A stretch of 64,000 bases of DNA from Distichodus sexfasciatus (Eukaryota; Chordata; Actinopteri; Characiformes; Distichodontidae): the NCBI GenBank assembly GCA_032718565.1, contig JAVGVS010000055.1:2141706-2205705 (forward strand), in the 5' to 3' direction. The first letter of the stretch is position 1; each line of letters begins with the position of its first letter. This document shows, in pieces, positions 21,811-33,376 of the stretch. A model generated the notes under the pieces. It saw nothing but the letters and a program-made list of their open reading frames with translations. It was not told where the DNA came from and did no database searches. The translations under genes were made by a program, and so were the position numbers.

Positions 21811-24064
21811 TTAGACTAGATTAAGTGTTGGAGTACGGCTGCCAGGCATGCTGCCCGGTGCTGGGTACAGCCTTGAGCTTGACAAACAAGGGCATGTGAA
21901 TAGGCATCTGTGTTCTGCTAACCTCAGTCTGTGACATCTCCAAGCAGGACAGCGTCACTGACTTCTGTTTCAACCCTTAACTGTGCCAATAGGGAAAGAC
22001 GAGAGAGTCAAGCTATTGTGGAGCAAGAAGATATTATCAGATGCCACAGTAATGAAGTAATGTTTTCAAGCAACAAGCTACGCATGAATTAAAGGAGCAA
22101 ACCTATAGCCAAGCTACTGTTTAAATATAGTAGTTAACTACACCACAAGCTACAGAGAAAAGTAGCTAAGTACATCTAAGCTATTTGATGGACATGGATT
22201 CAAGGTGAAACTCCATCCTCAGACTGAATCTCGCAATCTGCATGGTAGTCAGATGCCACTTTTGCAAATTTAATGTCAGAAATATGTGATTGCTAAAAAT
22301 ATTGGATAGTTAAAAATTTTTGTAAAGACTGTAAACAATTATTTTGTAATAATGTATTTGTAAATGAGAGTAGTTGCTTTTGAAACCGGTGCATTTTAAA
22401 AGCAGTTTCAATACTAATAAAAGTAGTTATGTTAGTAATGTCGCCAGGCGTGTAGCACCAAATTTTGGGCTCTATTCACAAGGGTCTCCATGGGCCGACC
22501 CCATATAATAAAATAAAATTCCAGACTTCTCAAGGGCCTTACCCCCACTTGGGGCTCTGCTAAGTTAGTCTCACTTTTTACCCCACTATGAACGTTGCTG
22601 CCTATAGCAACATTGGTGGTAAGGGGAACTTGGCATCCCTGAAAAAAAGAAGTAATATTTAATGCGTCTCCTGAGAGATTCAGAGGAACATTTAGATGTC
22701 AGATTAATGGTTTTATTTTGGACTGATGCTATGGGCTCTTTGATTATTCAATTGATGTACTGATGTATCGTTACACCCCTACTATGATATTCAAACCCTG
22801 GTTGGTTTTAAGGCAGGGGTGTCTGGTTCTGATCCTGGAGGACTTCCATCATACCTGGTGGGTAAATTATAGTGACCTTCTACCTGAGACAAGGTGTCAA
22901 TGTTCTGAACTCTGAAATCTAAAACTTTGACGGAAAACCTCCAGGATACCAACCCTCCAACCCCGGCACTAAGTTACACTACCAAACCAAACATGGGACA
23001 AATTTGCATTTTATGGCATTTCCTAATTACAGATGCAGTTTTCTTGGGGTTAAGAGCCTTCTTCAGGGTCCCAATGGTGGGTTAATGCTCTCCTTGGATT
23101 AAACCCCCAAACCTTTATGTGACCAAACACATGGTTTAGTCATTCTGAACTTCACACCACCATAACCAACCACACGAAAACAGTTCCAATTTATTTGCCA
23201 TCACTTCCTTCCTCCTTGCGTTGTAATCAAAGATGAGTTGTTAACATATGGCAATGCACCTTTATGAGCAAGCAGTTAAAAGAATTAAGTGCATCTTAAA
23301 AAGCACAAGCAAACATGCAGGAAACTCTCTAAAATTTAACTTTGACATGGCTGTTATTGAAAATCTAGGTATCAGGTTTTATGTACATTTAAATGACACG
23401 CACAACATATTAGAGACAAATACATTAAATTATCAACATTATATTTGCATATATTTATTTTTTTTATTTTATTAGTAATTTCATACATGCAAAACTAGTA
23501 TCACTTAAATATCTTACACTAGTTGTTTCAGCTTTGACAATGAACAGTTGTATGGCCTTAAAATATCAATCTAGAAAAATCAAGCTCATGCATGTAAATA
23601 TCTCCACAAAATATATCCAGTATATGCCTTGATTAATTTCAATTATACATATCCTTAAAAGGTTAACGGTTGCCTATGAATAATTGCCAGTCTTCTCGTA
23701 GAGTAATTTATGTAAAATACTGCCTACTAAATGTATAAAGTGCCAACAATGACTCAAGAATAGTCACAAATAAAATATTGTTTGCATTCCACATTTGAAA
23801 TGAAATGGAGTCAGTCTAAATTATATGTATTTGCTTTGATATTGATAGTTCTAATAAAAAAGTGATATTTAACAGAACAATCATTAAATTTAAATAATCA
23901 ACTATAATACTTGTTTAAGGAAAAAGAAACAGCTGTAAAGAACATACTGTAAAAACATTTTTTTTTGCCTATAAAATGAATGTCATGAAGGTTAATCAAA
24001 AGCAAATATCTTAGTTATATTCACAAATTAAAACAGAAGTACTATATGTACATTCCCACAAGGA
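21811..24064. other. Intergenic stretch between TIM-A and TIM-B
   Basis: This holds the TIM-A promoter side and the TIM-B 3' side. Repeats include a fragment of the GAAGCTAC-type family at about 22040-22200 (CCAAGCTACTGTTTAAATATA) and a MITE-like repeat at 22814-22967. The stretch 23230-24060 is strongly AT-rich. No exon was seen. Confidence 0.5.
22814..22967. repeat. MITE-like repeat
   Basis: The ends CAGGGGTGTCTGGTTCTGATC and GATACCAACCCTCCAACCCCG are loosely inverted, with inner arms CCTGGAGGACTTCC and GGAAAACCTCCAGG. It resembles the nested repeat at 861-1018. Confidence 0.5.
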
Positions 24065-27000
24065 TTATGACCACTGTTCATATTCATTCTCTGTGTCTAT
24101 CTGATAGATGTTCTCCACCACCATCGCCCTGTTGCTTAAACCCAAACTATTGTCTGTGTTACTGTAGATGACCGAAGACTGTGCGAGTTGGGCTCTGTAA
24201 GAGAAAAGAATTTGTTGGGGTTATTTCTCCATTTGAGTTATCGAAATGTTTACTCAACAAGTTCAACAATGGGTGTGATATTCATTCCAGCATTTAGCAA
24301 AAACTGCTTCAAAAAAGCAATAAAGAATCTAAAAGATCATGTAGTGGTGCCATAACACTCCACATTTAGGTTTTCATTGAATGAACTGGGATTTTAAAAA
24401 TGCTTTATGTACATTCCACAGACAATGGGCCTCATTTAACGATACCTTTGTAACTTTTTACTTTTTTCCAATTTATTCTTAACAAAGTGTCATAAGAAAA
24501 GTCTATTTTGGATTTATGACATGCTTAAAATCCCAAATTGTTTGCAAATTTGTTCTAATAATAATAATTCCCCTCTGTCCTTGTTAACTGAAAGCATGTG
24601 CCAGTTGTTCTGAATTAACATAGGTGAACACTCTGCAAATCTCCATAAAAGGGCCATGTACACATTTACCAAAATTGGAACGTGACAGAAAATGCCAAAA
24701 CATAATGATTATATGAAAAAGTAGAGATTCTCCTCTTTAGCATTTATAGATTCTGCTCTTCCTTAAGAAGGAATCTCAAATAAGACAAGACTGGTGAACA
24801 TCAGAGTCTTTGTAAAAAAATTAGTGAATGAGAGCCATTTTGTCCACTTCACTTATTCATTATCTGACCCTTTTAATCCCAATCAGTGTCACGCTCACAT
24901 TCACACCTATGTGGGCGATTTAGAGAAACCACTCAACCTAAACTGCATGCTTTCGGACTGAGGAAACCGGAGAAAACCCACATGAACAAGAGGAGAGCAC
25001 ACAGAAAGTTCACCCAAGTCTACCTGGGTGCTGTGAGGCAACAGTGGTAATCATGCTTCCCTTTGTCCACTTTAAACACCAACACTAATTTGGAGACCAG
25101 ATTTGAAAGCGTCATGGTGGGTGATCTTAGCTGGAAATTAAAGTTCTACCACAACCAAATGTGACCTCTGCATTTGACTCATCCGTGAAAGAGCAGTGGG
25201 CAGCTTTTCTTTCCCAATGTCCTGGGAGCAGTGCTGTGGGACGGTACCTTGCTCGTGAGTGACTTGAACCGACAACCCTCTGATCATGCAATTCTGTTAC
25301 ACTACCTTCTGCCCCATTATTAATATGTAAATTGTGGCCAAATTTAATTCCTAACCATGTTGAGCAATATCGTCCGAGTCACACTAATGCTTTCTTCTAA
25401 ATGACTGAGGAATTGGAAATGAGAATCAGCATTTTACATTTCACTTACATTTCTAGTGCAGCCCTTCTTTTGCGCTTTTGCTTCCCTAAAGACAGAACAG
25501 AAAGTTCAAACCTGTCCATGATGAAAACAATTCGCTGTTAAATTAATAATCATTATTCTACTCACACATCAGGTAAAGAGCAACAGCCCCCCACACCAGC
25601 AGCAGTAGTATAACTGACACTATAATAGCAGGAAGCATTTCCTCTGTCACACTGTCCTCCTTAAAAATACACAAAATTGGTCACTGCTTGGACAGTAATG
25701 TAGAAATACGTATGAAACAGAATTTATATATGAGCACTTACATGTTTTTTGAATTCAGCAGGAGATTGGCTGACGTTATCTGCTGAACACAAAAAGAGGA
25801 AACGCTTTTAAGTCATCAGATGGATATATTTATTCACACTGTGAATCAAACCTCAAACCTTAGTACCTTTGCCCTTTACTTCATGACCGATGTTGACCAA
25901 TTTTTAAACATCTTACATGGTTAAATTCAGTTACACTTGCAAAAACGTGATTATTATACTTACCACACGTTAATCATGTAGCTAAATTAACCTTTCCTTT
26001 AAACCAAACCAAAATGGCCTGTTTTTAACACAGTCAGAAAAGCTATTGGCCGATTCTTTGCTTCAGACAATGTTTTTGAACAAATTACTTCAGGTATTGA
26101 AGATGCACATTTAAGATGAGGTGGGTAAAATACTCATCATTTTTTGCAAATTTATTTCTGAAAAACATTTGGAAATTGATTAACGTTTGCCAAAGTTGAT
26201 GTACCTTGTGTTGTCTCAGAATCCCACCTTCCCGTTGTTACACCAGAGACTCTTGGTAATAATGAAGTGACTTGTGTTGTTGTTGTTGTTGCTGGTGTTG
26301 TTAGAGGTTCTGTTTTGAGAAAAGAACTAATGCTTTCACTTTATACAGAATGTGCATTAAACTGCATTAAAGGAAGGTGTACCCTCTAACTTACATGGTG
26401 GTGAACGCTCATCAAATAATAAAAGATAATCTACATAAATGATGTGTGCTGCTCTATTATGTAAGAAAAGGTCAAACATTTATCTATTAATAAGAATGAC
26501 AAGTGTGTCCTGTGGTCTGTGGTTGACGGTTGGACACTTTGGGAACCTGGACAGACGTGTGGCCTCCTTTTTTGGGTTGAAAACAGGTGCATTAAAAAGG
26601 ATGTAGAACTTTCCAGCGTGTTCTACAGACTAATTCTGTCATGTTAACATCTTTTTTAAAAAAACCTCAGCCAATTCAACATCAAATGTTTGATGATAAT
26701 TTTCATTAATTAATGCCTACAGAAACATTCAAAACACTACATTAAGATTAGTTTCAGGTTATGTTGAGTGTTGGCAGAAGATTATAACAGTGATAAATGC
26801 TTTAGTAGCAAAGTTAGTAAATTCTCACCTCTCATAATATCCAGTTGAACTACAGTTTTTTGATCGTTGAATAATCCAGGAATGTGAATTCGGCAGCCAT
26901 ATTTTCCCGAGTCACTTCTTTGAGTAGCAATGATTGTTAAAGACACATTTCCCCGCTGTATATTGCCATTGAGCTGATATCTGGCGGATCTGGTCCTCAC

Positions 27001-27667
27001 CACTACATCTCCATTCGTTGCAATAATTTCATCCCCACAGCCTGTCGACGGTATGTCTCCTTTCATCCAGCATATCTCACACGTGCCGTGATACTTAGAG
27101 TCATATGTACATGGAAGAGTGACATTCTGTCCAGCGAGGACTTTTACAGTAGTGGCCCTAGATGTACAGACTAAAAGTGGGTTGGGAGGAAAAACATGCA
27201 TATTAGACATTATTAAATAACTCGTACATCACTTTAAACAATGACTGGATGACATAGGGCTCAATAAATCAAGTAATTATTTTATTATAACTCAGAACAG
27301 CCTAGTAAAAGTAGTTAAGATAAAAAACAGTTTCTGCTTTTCAAAATTAAGCTTCAACATATCTTACTTTCCATCTTAATCACAAAAAATGCACACAGTA
27401 TTCATTCTATAGCTGTATAATTCTGTATAAGATTGAAATGTATTATATAATAATATGTATAGATATTTCAGCCTGTTTAACCTTATTTCTCACATACACA
27501 CCCAAATTCGGAGTATGACACATATTTAAAAAAGGAATGTGTGAAACCTATGATGTTATAAATGTCAAGTTTTGAAATATTTATCACAAAGTTGCCTTTG
27601 TAATCTTACCTGTAAGCCAAAGGAGAAGCCAGGTTGAGAAGAGCCAAAAGCAGCAAAGCAGATTCAT
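24065..27667 (-). CDS. TIM-family receptor B (HAVCR/TIMD4-like), complete
   Basis: Seven exons: 27610-27667 (signal peptide, MNLLCCFWLFSTWLLLWLT), 26829-27170 (IgV), 26205-26309 (Thr-rich stalk with a TTTTT run), 25742-25782, 25566-25659 (membrane helix, AIIVSVILLLLVWGAV), 25449-25485 (basic WKQKRKRR) and 24065-24194 (tail, TAA). They total 807 bases, 268 residues, with the same phase pattern as TIM-A. The IgV carries LPCTYDSKYHG, ICWMKGD, NVSLTI, DSGKYGC and IPGLFNDQK. Compared with TIM-A it lacks the cysteine of the CWGRDC motif and the first cysteine of the YCC pair, but has HGTC and VCTS cysteines. The tail contains VIYSNTDN and ENIYQIDTENEYEQ, so several tyrosines could be phosphorylated. 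It is flanked by TIM-A and TIM-C in the same direction, which supports tandem duplication. The ligand is unknown. Confidence 0.92.
24880..25060 (-). repeat. SINE-like repeat (head missing), TIM-B intron
   Basis: Words CTGCATGCTTTCGGACTG, GAAACCGGAGAAAACCCAC and GGTGCTGTGAGGCAACAG match the family at 31140, 52925 and 58395. It is diverged and lies in the last intron of TIM-B. Confidence 0.6.
25150..25315 (-). repeat. SINE copy, TIM-B intron
   Basis: It has the core words GCAGTGGGCAGC, GGTACCTTGCTC and ACCGACAACCCTCTGATCA of the main SINE family in reverse orientation. It is about 130 bases from the basic exon at 25449. Confidence 0.75.
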
Positions 27668-28299
27668 GGTTAGGTTTCACTCTGACTGAGACAACAGCTT
27701 TTCTTCATCTCAATCTGGATGGCTTTACACTAGTTTGACCCACTCTGGCATGTGACTTCCTCACTGATGCGAGGTGTAATCACTACTGCTGTTTCACTTC
27801 CAGTTTTAATGCTGACTTTACCTAAAGATAAACTAATCAAGCAACCTGGGTTAAATGTACGAATTTAACATTTGCTTCCTTATCTCACACAAGTACACTG
27901 TGTCCAAAAACATGACAAAAATTTTGTAAAAGATTTGTGGGAACAGCTTCTAAATTAAAAGGTGTGAAGCAACTTTAATTAAACACTAGATGGAAGTATT
28001 GGACCAGCATTTACAAACTACATTAAACAGATTAATAATGGTACTATAATCAACTTATGCAGGATTTTGGTTGTAGAAATTCAGCTGCTTAAGAACCAGC
28101 CGTACCCACCAAGCTGCAGAAAGTCTTAACCTGCAGCAAAACAACACACTAAGCATATAAAAAACATTCAATTTGTAGGTTGTCAAAAATGTTCATGTCA
28201 ACTCAGTCACCCGTGCGATATCCACTGAGTCTGCACTTTTACAGCAGTCATAAGGTCTCACAAACAAGTGATAAGGAACTGAGAATTTCAAATCTAGCA

Positions 28300-28428
28300 T
28301 TGTGTCATGTGACCTCTCCATTTGAACCATAGGAGAAGGAGCAGTGGGCAGCTTTTTTGGCAGTGCCCGGGCAGCAGTGCTTGGGGTCGGTACCTTGCTC
28401 ACGAGTACCACAGTGGTACCTTTTACCA
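28300..28428 (-). repeat. SINE fragment between TIM-B and TIM-C
   Basis: It contains GGAGCAGTGGGCAGC, GGCAGCAGTGCTTGGG and GGTACCTTGCTCACGAG, the core of the main SINE family reversed. The tRNA-like head is missing. Confidence 0.75.
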
Positions 28429-28769
28429 GTCACCAGCAGTCTTTGCACACACTAAAACTTTCTACATTTGCATGTTACTCACTTAATGGACTGGTTTGTA
28501 CCAAGTTGTAGTACCGATGAAGATTTACCATTCAAACTTAAAACTAGTCTAGAACTAGGCTTAATCCTCGCCTGAGAAATTAGCCCTATATTTACTAAAA
28601 ATAGACTTTTTTTTGCTAACAAAAATTAATTTATAGTATGTTCACCATTGAGTACCTGTTTTATAGAATGGCTGAACAATCAGTCTGTTGCCTGGTGGAT
28701 CGACATGTGCACTGTTACACATTCTTTGCATGTTATATATATATATTTATGTATCTGCAGTGAATGAAA

Positions 28770-28870
28770 TAAATCAAAGTTAAAGTAAACTTTATTGTTA
28801 TCTCTACTATATACAAGTATAAGGAGACGAGACAATGTGGCTCCAGTTTCTACAGCACAAAGAACAAATA
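28770..28870. repeat. Dispersed repeat tail
   Basis: The wording ACTTTATTGTTATCTCTACT, ATATACAAGTATAAGGAGAC and TTTCTACAGCACAAAGAAC resembles repeat 3' ends seen in fish genomes and is akin to 63690-63900. The family is not certain. Confidence 0.4.
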
Positions 28871-29151
28871 AGGCACATAGAGTAAGTCTATATAATGGAA
28901 AACTCATCAACTAGTCTTAGTGGTGACCTACATCCATATACTTTCATTTTAATTTGACACAGTTCACCTCTTGTTCCTTTTTCTGCTCAAAGAACTGACA
29001 TGCTGGGCTGCAAATCACACTTTTACTGTACAATATTTACAATTTGCATGGTGTGTGCGAATGTATTTGAAGCTGACATTTTTGAATAGTCCACAAAAAA
29101 TATAGTGCAATGAATAAAAGTGTCAATAAATAAATCTATTCACTCTAGAGT

Positions 29152-29296
29152 TCAGATCTTCTCAAGCTTAAAAATATTGTCAGTGGGGCACATTATCAGA
29201 TGTTTTATTTTTAGTGTAAATGCATGTGTAATTTCGCTGTATTTATTTCGATTTAGGTTGATTTGCTGCAATTTCTTCTCCACTTTATTAGAATAG
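29152..29296 (-). other. Candidate alternative (or relic) last exon of TIM-C
   Basis: On the minus strand an acceptor (TTTCTGTAG) is followed by one base completing a codon and 47 codons to TGA. This is the same phase as the last exons of TIM-A (1+81) and TIM-B (1+129). The frame opens with YSNK, like VIYSN in TIM-B, contains KYSEI and ends TDNIFKLEKI. That ending resembles ENIYTLD/ENIYQID with Phe in place of Tyr. Joined to a possible donor after GAGAT at 29416, it would give a 285-residue TIM-C. Confidence 0.5.
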
Positions 29297-29411
29297 CTAC
29301 AGAAATAAAAAGAGGTTAAGCACAAATAGTTATAACACAATCAAAGTAAATGTGTTGAGCAGATACTATAAATTAAGCTGTAATCTCATAGCTGCAAACA
29401 TCTCTGACGCA

Positions 29412-32400
29412 TCACATCTCATAAATCTCCCCGTGTGGTGTTTCCTGCGGTCTGTGGGAAAGGGAGGCCGCGCGGTGTGTCACAGCGCCTTCGTTCTCAG
29501 AGCGGCTGCTGTCTTTTCTGTTGCGTCGCAGTTCTGAAGGCAAAGTGATCAAGTCACCTTTTTAGTGCACTGTAAGCAAAACGACTCATGAGTCACCTTT
29601 TTCACTTCCACTCTGCAGCAGAGGCACTGTCTGGGAGCTAAATTAAAACCTCCACACATGATGGGGAAACATCAAAGTTTCCACACAGTTTAGAGCCCTT
29701 CTGAAGGACAAATCATTGTTGGTTCCAGTTCCTTAGTGAGTACAAATTGTTGTTAAAATCATTTTGTTTAACAACAATTTGTCGTTGTTAAAAAATTAAT
29801 ATTCTTAAAAGTTATGAGATTTTCAAAATACTCACTCCATAAAAGTGCAAGGATTAATCCAGGAATGTAGACGACCGCCCCGATGCGCAGTGAAGTTAGG
29901 ACATAGGTTTCCATCCCGTCCTTAAAATAAGAAAATGACATATTAAAAATGTACTAAATAAAAGTCGCTTGTGATAAGATGTTAGTACCAACCTCAGCAT
30001 GTACCATCGGCACAACAACTGCAGCAATGTTGGGGTCGTCAGTGCCATCTGAAATTAAAAGGTTATTACATATTTGTTATCTGTAGTTTGCTTCATTACC
30101 AGTCCCTCCAAGATTTCGCAGGCCTTTTTAGACATTGTTGCAGCCTAAAATGCCTGATTTTGCAGCAGCTTTTCTAAAATAAAAAAAAATTGTGATGAAA
30201 GTTGCGGTGTTTTTATGCGTTTTGTTGCAATAAAGTTGTGGGGAAAATTGTGAATGCCAAAAATCTTCCTGGCCCACATGAGCTGGATCCAGTGCTGCTT
30301 CATTATACTTTTAGGGACATCCCATAGCCATAACAATTAAACATCCCTGCTTCTAAACATAAACCTAACCATGACCTCAGAAATGAAAATGAAACTTTTC
30401 TACTCTTTCAGTTTTACATTTGTTTTAATTTAAAAAAAATATCTCAGCAAAAACCAAAGGAGTGCACCATTTTTCATTCTGAAACCTTTCCGCCCACTGC
30501 ATCTGCCTGTGGAGAGAAAGTTCTCTCTAAAATAAGTATGGGGCAAAAAGACACAAATGGGCATGCCAATGCATTTCCAGATGCGTGAGCCTAACAAATT
30601 ATAATATAACTAGAGAACAGATATCTATCTGATGGTGATCTAGTGGTTAGGACGCTCGCCTCTGGAGCAAGACGTGGGTTTGAATCCTACCTCCAGCCCT
30701 ACCATCATTGGGTTTTTGAACAAGACCCTTAACAGCAAATTGCCTTCAGGAAAACTCTCCCTGATATTACGGAATGGAAGTCGCTGTGGGTAAGAGCGTT
30801 TGCTAAATGTTTTAAAAGTAAATGTAATTTTAGACTGAAGAAGTGTGTTCGCCGTGCAGGTATCAGACAACAAACAGGAACATTTTCACTGACCACTTGA
30901 CTTAGACTCTGTTAAAAAGGTTTAAAAAGGATAGGTTAAAACATTTGAGACACAGAGATCTGCCTTGTGATGGTGTCCAAATGTGGTTCTGTTCTACTGC
31001 AAGAACTACCACCATCCATCAACCACCATCAATCCCAAGTTGCTGCTCGAACACCTGCTCCTGTAATTATGTAAGAAGCTTTGGATAAGAGTGTCTAGTA
31101 AAAATACATTATTCACAAAAAGATTTTAGTACATTTTTGATTTACCAATCAACTTATAGTGCATGCTTTTGGACACACACGAACATGGGGAGAGCACGCA
31201 AACTCCACACAGAATGGCCCTACAGCCGACCTGGAAATCGGACCCAGGACTTTCTCTCTGCGAGGCAGCAGCGCTAACCACTGTGCCACCATGCCGCCCC
31301 ACTGCCAAACTGTGTATTGTTAATTCTATAACTGTAAATTTACTTTTTTCTCACTCTGGCTTTAATGCTACAACTGACCTTGTGCAATATCAGTCATTAC
31401 ATCCCATTCACTACATCACTGCATTGGTGTGTTGTTTATTTATGGCCCTGTCTACGCATTGTATTATATTGCACCAAGTGTGCGCGGTGTTGTGTGATGA
31501 ATGCTGCTGCATGTTGGTGTCAGTGCTGCTAACTGTCTTATGCAATATCACATTGAGTAATACCAATCATTTGAAGGTTTACATTCCCCTTTTCTCCACT
31601 CTCTGCTTATTGTATCACCTGTTTGCACCTTGCGTCCTGTCGAATGTGATGTTCAGTGTGGTACAAATGCAGTAAAACTCTTGACACCTATAATGGTCAA
31701 CTTCTGCGATGATGTGAAGATTATTTTAATGTCAAGTGTGAAATGACTTGTTACGTGAGAGCGATGCAATCACCGACCTCGTCTTTGCTCTTCTTCTGCA
31801 GCAGTAGTACTGGCCACGTTTGTTGGTGCGATGACTTTGAATGGATCTAGTCCTTTGGAAATGAAACAATTACCAGGTGAAAAACATCACATGACCTTAA
31901 TAATTAGGAAGTAATATGTCAAAGAAGTTTGTGCACTGCAAAAAATAAAAATCTGTACAATGTAATTGACTTGAATTCAGCATTTTAATCTTGTTACACC
32001 ATTTTTTGGATTTATTTTCTTGGTAAGACTGAATATTGTTTAGATTATTTGACTTGTTTCAAGAAAATTTATCTTGAGTTATCCTACCTAGGTAATACAA
32101 CTAATTTTGAGCAGTTTTTTCTTAAAACAACCTACATTGGTAAAGGAGTTGTGTTAACAGGTAGACTGTAAGTATATTTTTACTTGTTTCAAGAGAATTG
32201 GAGAAAAAAACTAGTATATTCTGCTTAATTTAAGTTGTGTATGCTTAGTCTTTGAGTATTTTTTTCTTGTTTTAAGAAATCTTAGCAAGTGCAATTTTCT
32301 TGCTGCACTGGCAGATAATTTTGCTTGAAATAAGTATTTTTTTCCCAAAAATAGTAAATTTTTTCTAATTTTTAAAAAGACATTTTTTGCAGTGTGCTTA

Positions 32401-33376
32401 CCACTGGTGATGATCAGGTAAACACTGCTGCTGATGTCGTTAAATGGACCAGGTATTTCTATACGGCACACGTAAAATCCAGTGTCTGACTTCCGTGCCT
32501 TATTGATGATGAGGGAAACGTCTCCCTCCTGCAGCGTACTGGGTAAGTGATATCGCTGCGACTCTCTGAAGTTTACCATCAATCCTTCGGTGGCCACAAG
32601 TGTGTATTCACAAGTGAACAACGACTTGTTTCTCCCCCAACACATGCTGGACACGCCGTGAATTTTGATGTCATATTTGCACGGCAATGTCACCGTGTCC
32701 CCAACCAGTCCCACCACTGTTGTTGCACATACTTTATAAGCTGGAAGAAGAAGCAGCTAATCAATGCATTTTACTTACTTATCTAATCAATACAACAAAG
32801 TTACGTTATTCATACGAGGCTAAATCTGAGCAACGCATGGTATTACTACTGAAAACTGATATATCGATCTGCATCAATTTAATGATCAACAAGCCCAGAG
32901 TATTGATCCAAAATAAAACATCAATCAGACATCACACAATGTCACTTTATATGGAACAGTTTCGTTATTAAAAGAGAAGCTTGGTAGTAAAAATGTCAAA
33001 TGATATTGAATCAAATCAAAATCATATTGTGATATCAGTAGATATTTGTAACTTCATGTTTGTTATTCTACCAGTTAGTATTACTACACTATAATAGCAT
33101 TTTTCCTATTCTTTTCAAAAAGATTTTAGCATTAATTCATCTCAGCGTGATTTCTTCCATTCTCAAATTTTCTCTCTTAAGTGTCTTCATTCTTTAGTCC
33201 CAGGCTCCATATATGCCAGGGTCTCATCATGGCACTCTGTACTAGGCTCTTAATAATCATGTGTCCATTTAGAGTTTTAAGCTTCACTGGCTAAATTATT
33301 TTCAAATATAAAAAATGATGTAGTACTTACAGATGACAAGAACTCCAGATATGATTGAAATCACAGAGCGGAACAT
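29412..33376 (-). CDS. TIM-family receptor C (HAVCR/TIMD4-like)
   Basis: Exons: 33331-33376 (signal peptide, MFRSVISIISGVLVI), 32402-32740 (IgV), 31778-31846 and 29993-30048 (short stalk, poor in Ser/Thr), 29836-29920 (membrane helix, about AVVYIPGLILALLW) and 29412-29533 (basic LRRNRK, then a tail ending GEIYEM and TGA). They total 717 bases, 238 residues. IgV marks are LPCKYDIKIHG, MCWGRN, GDVSLII, DTGFYVC and IPGPFND. Like TIM-B it lacks the first cysteine of the YCC pair and the CWGRDC cysteine. The basic exon reads directly to a stop, unlike TIM-A and TIM-B, where a separate last exon follows. AATAAA on the minus strand at 29283-29288 could end this form, while 29152-29296 could supply an alternative end. 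The low-mucin stalk is odd for the family. Confidence 0.87.
30632..30832 (+). repeat. tRNA-derived SINE of a second family, TIM-C intron
   Basis: The head reads GATCTAGTGGTTAGGACGCT, then GGTTTGAATCC, a good B-box. The 3' part has TAAGAGCGTTTGCTAAATG, the tail type of several fish SINEs. A second tail copy (GGATAAGAGTGTCTAGTAAA) lies near 31083. It sits between the exons at 30048 and 31778. Confidence 0.75.
31140..31300 (-). repeat. SINE-like repeat, TIM-C intron
   Basis: Read on the minus strand it begins GGCGGCATGGTGGCACAGTG and continues GGTTAGCGCTGCTGCC, a tRNA-like head widely dispersed in fish. CAAACTCCACACAGAATGG and ATAGTGCATGCTTTTGGAC complete it. Relatives are at 24880, 52925 and 58395. 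Confidence 0.75.
31380..31680. repeat. Dispersed repeat, TIM-C intron
   Basis: The segment CTGTTTGCACCTTGCGTCC followed by GAATGTGATGTTCAGTGT is nearly the reverse complement of part of 63690-63900. The two are copies of one family in opposite orientation. Confidence 0.5.
31935..32394. mobile_element. MITE inserted beside the IgV splice donor of TIM-C
   Basis: The ends CACTGCAAAAAAT and ATTTTTTGCAGTG are inverted. The interior is AT-rich with CTTGTTTCAAGA-type words in both directions. No 8-bp duplication was found, so the class is left open. The right end is about 7 bases inside the intron that starts at 32401. Confidence 0.75.

Noticed and set aside
31163..31675. Open frame of 170 codons, plus strand
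   Set aside because: It lies across a SINE-like repeat and a dispersed repeat inside a TIM-C intron.
31935..32394. Assigning this MITE to hAT because of its inverted ends
   Set aside because: No 8-bp duplication was found on its flanks, so the class was left open.
32211..32401. Extension of the TIM-C IgV frame after the donor
   Set aside because: This is intron and MITE sequence; the donor GTAAGC at 32401 ends the exon.
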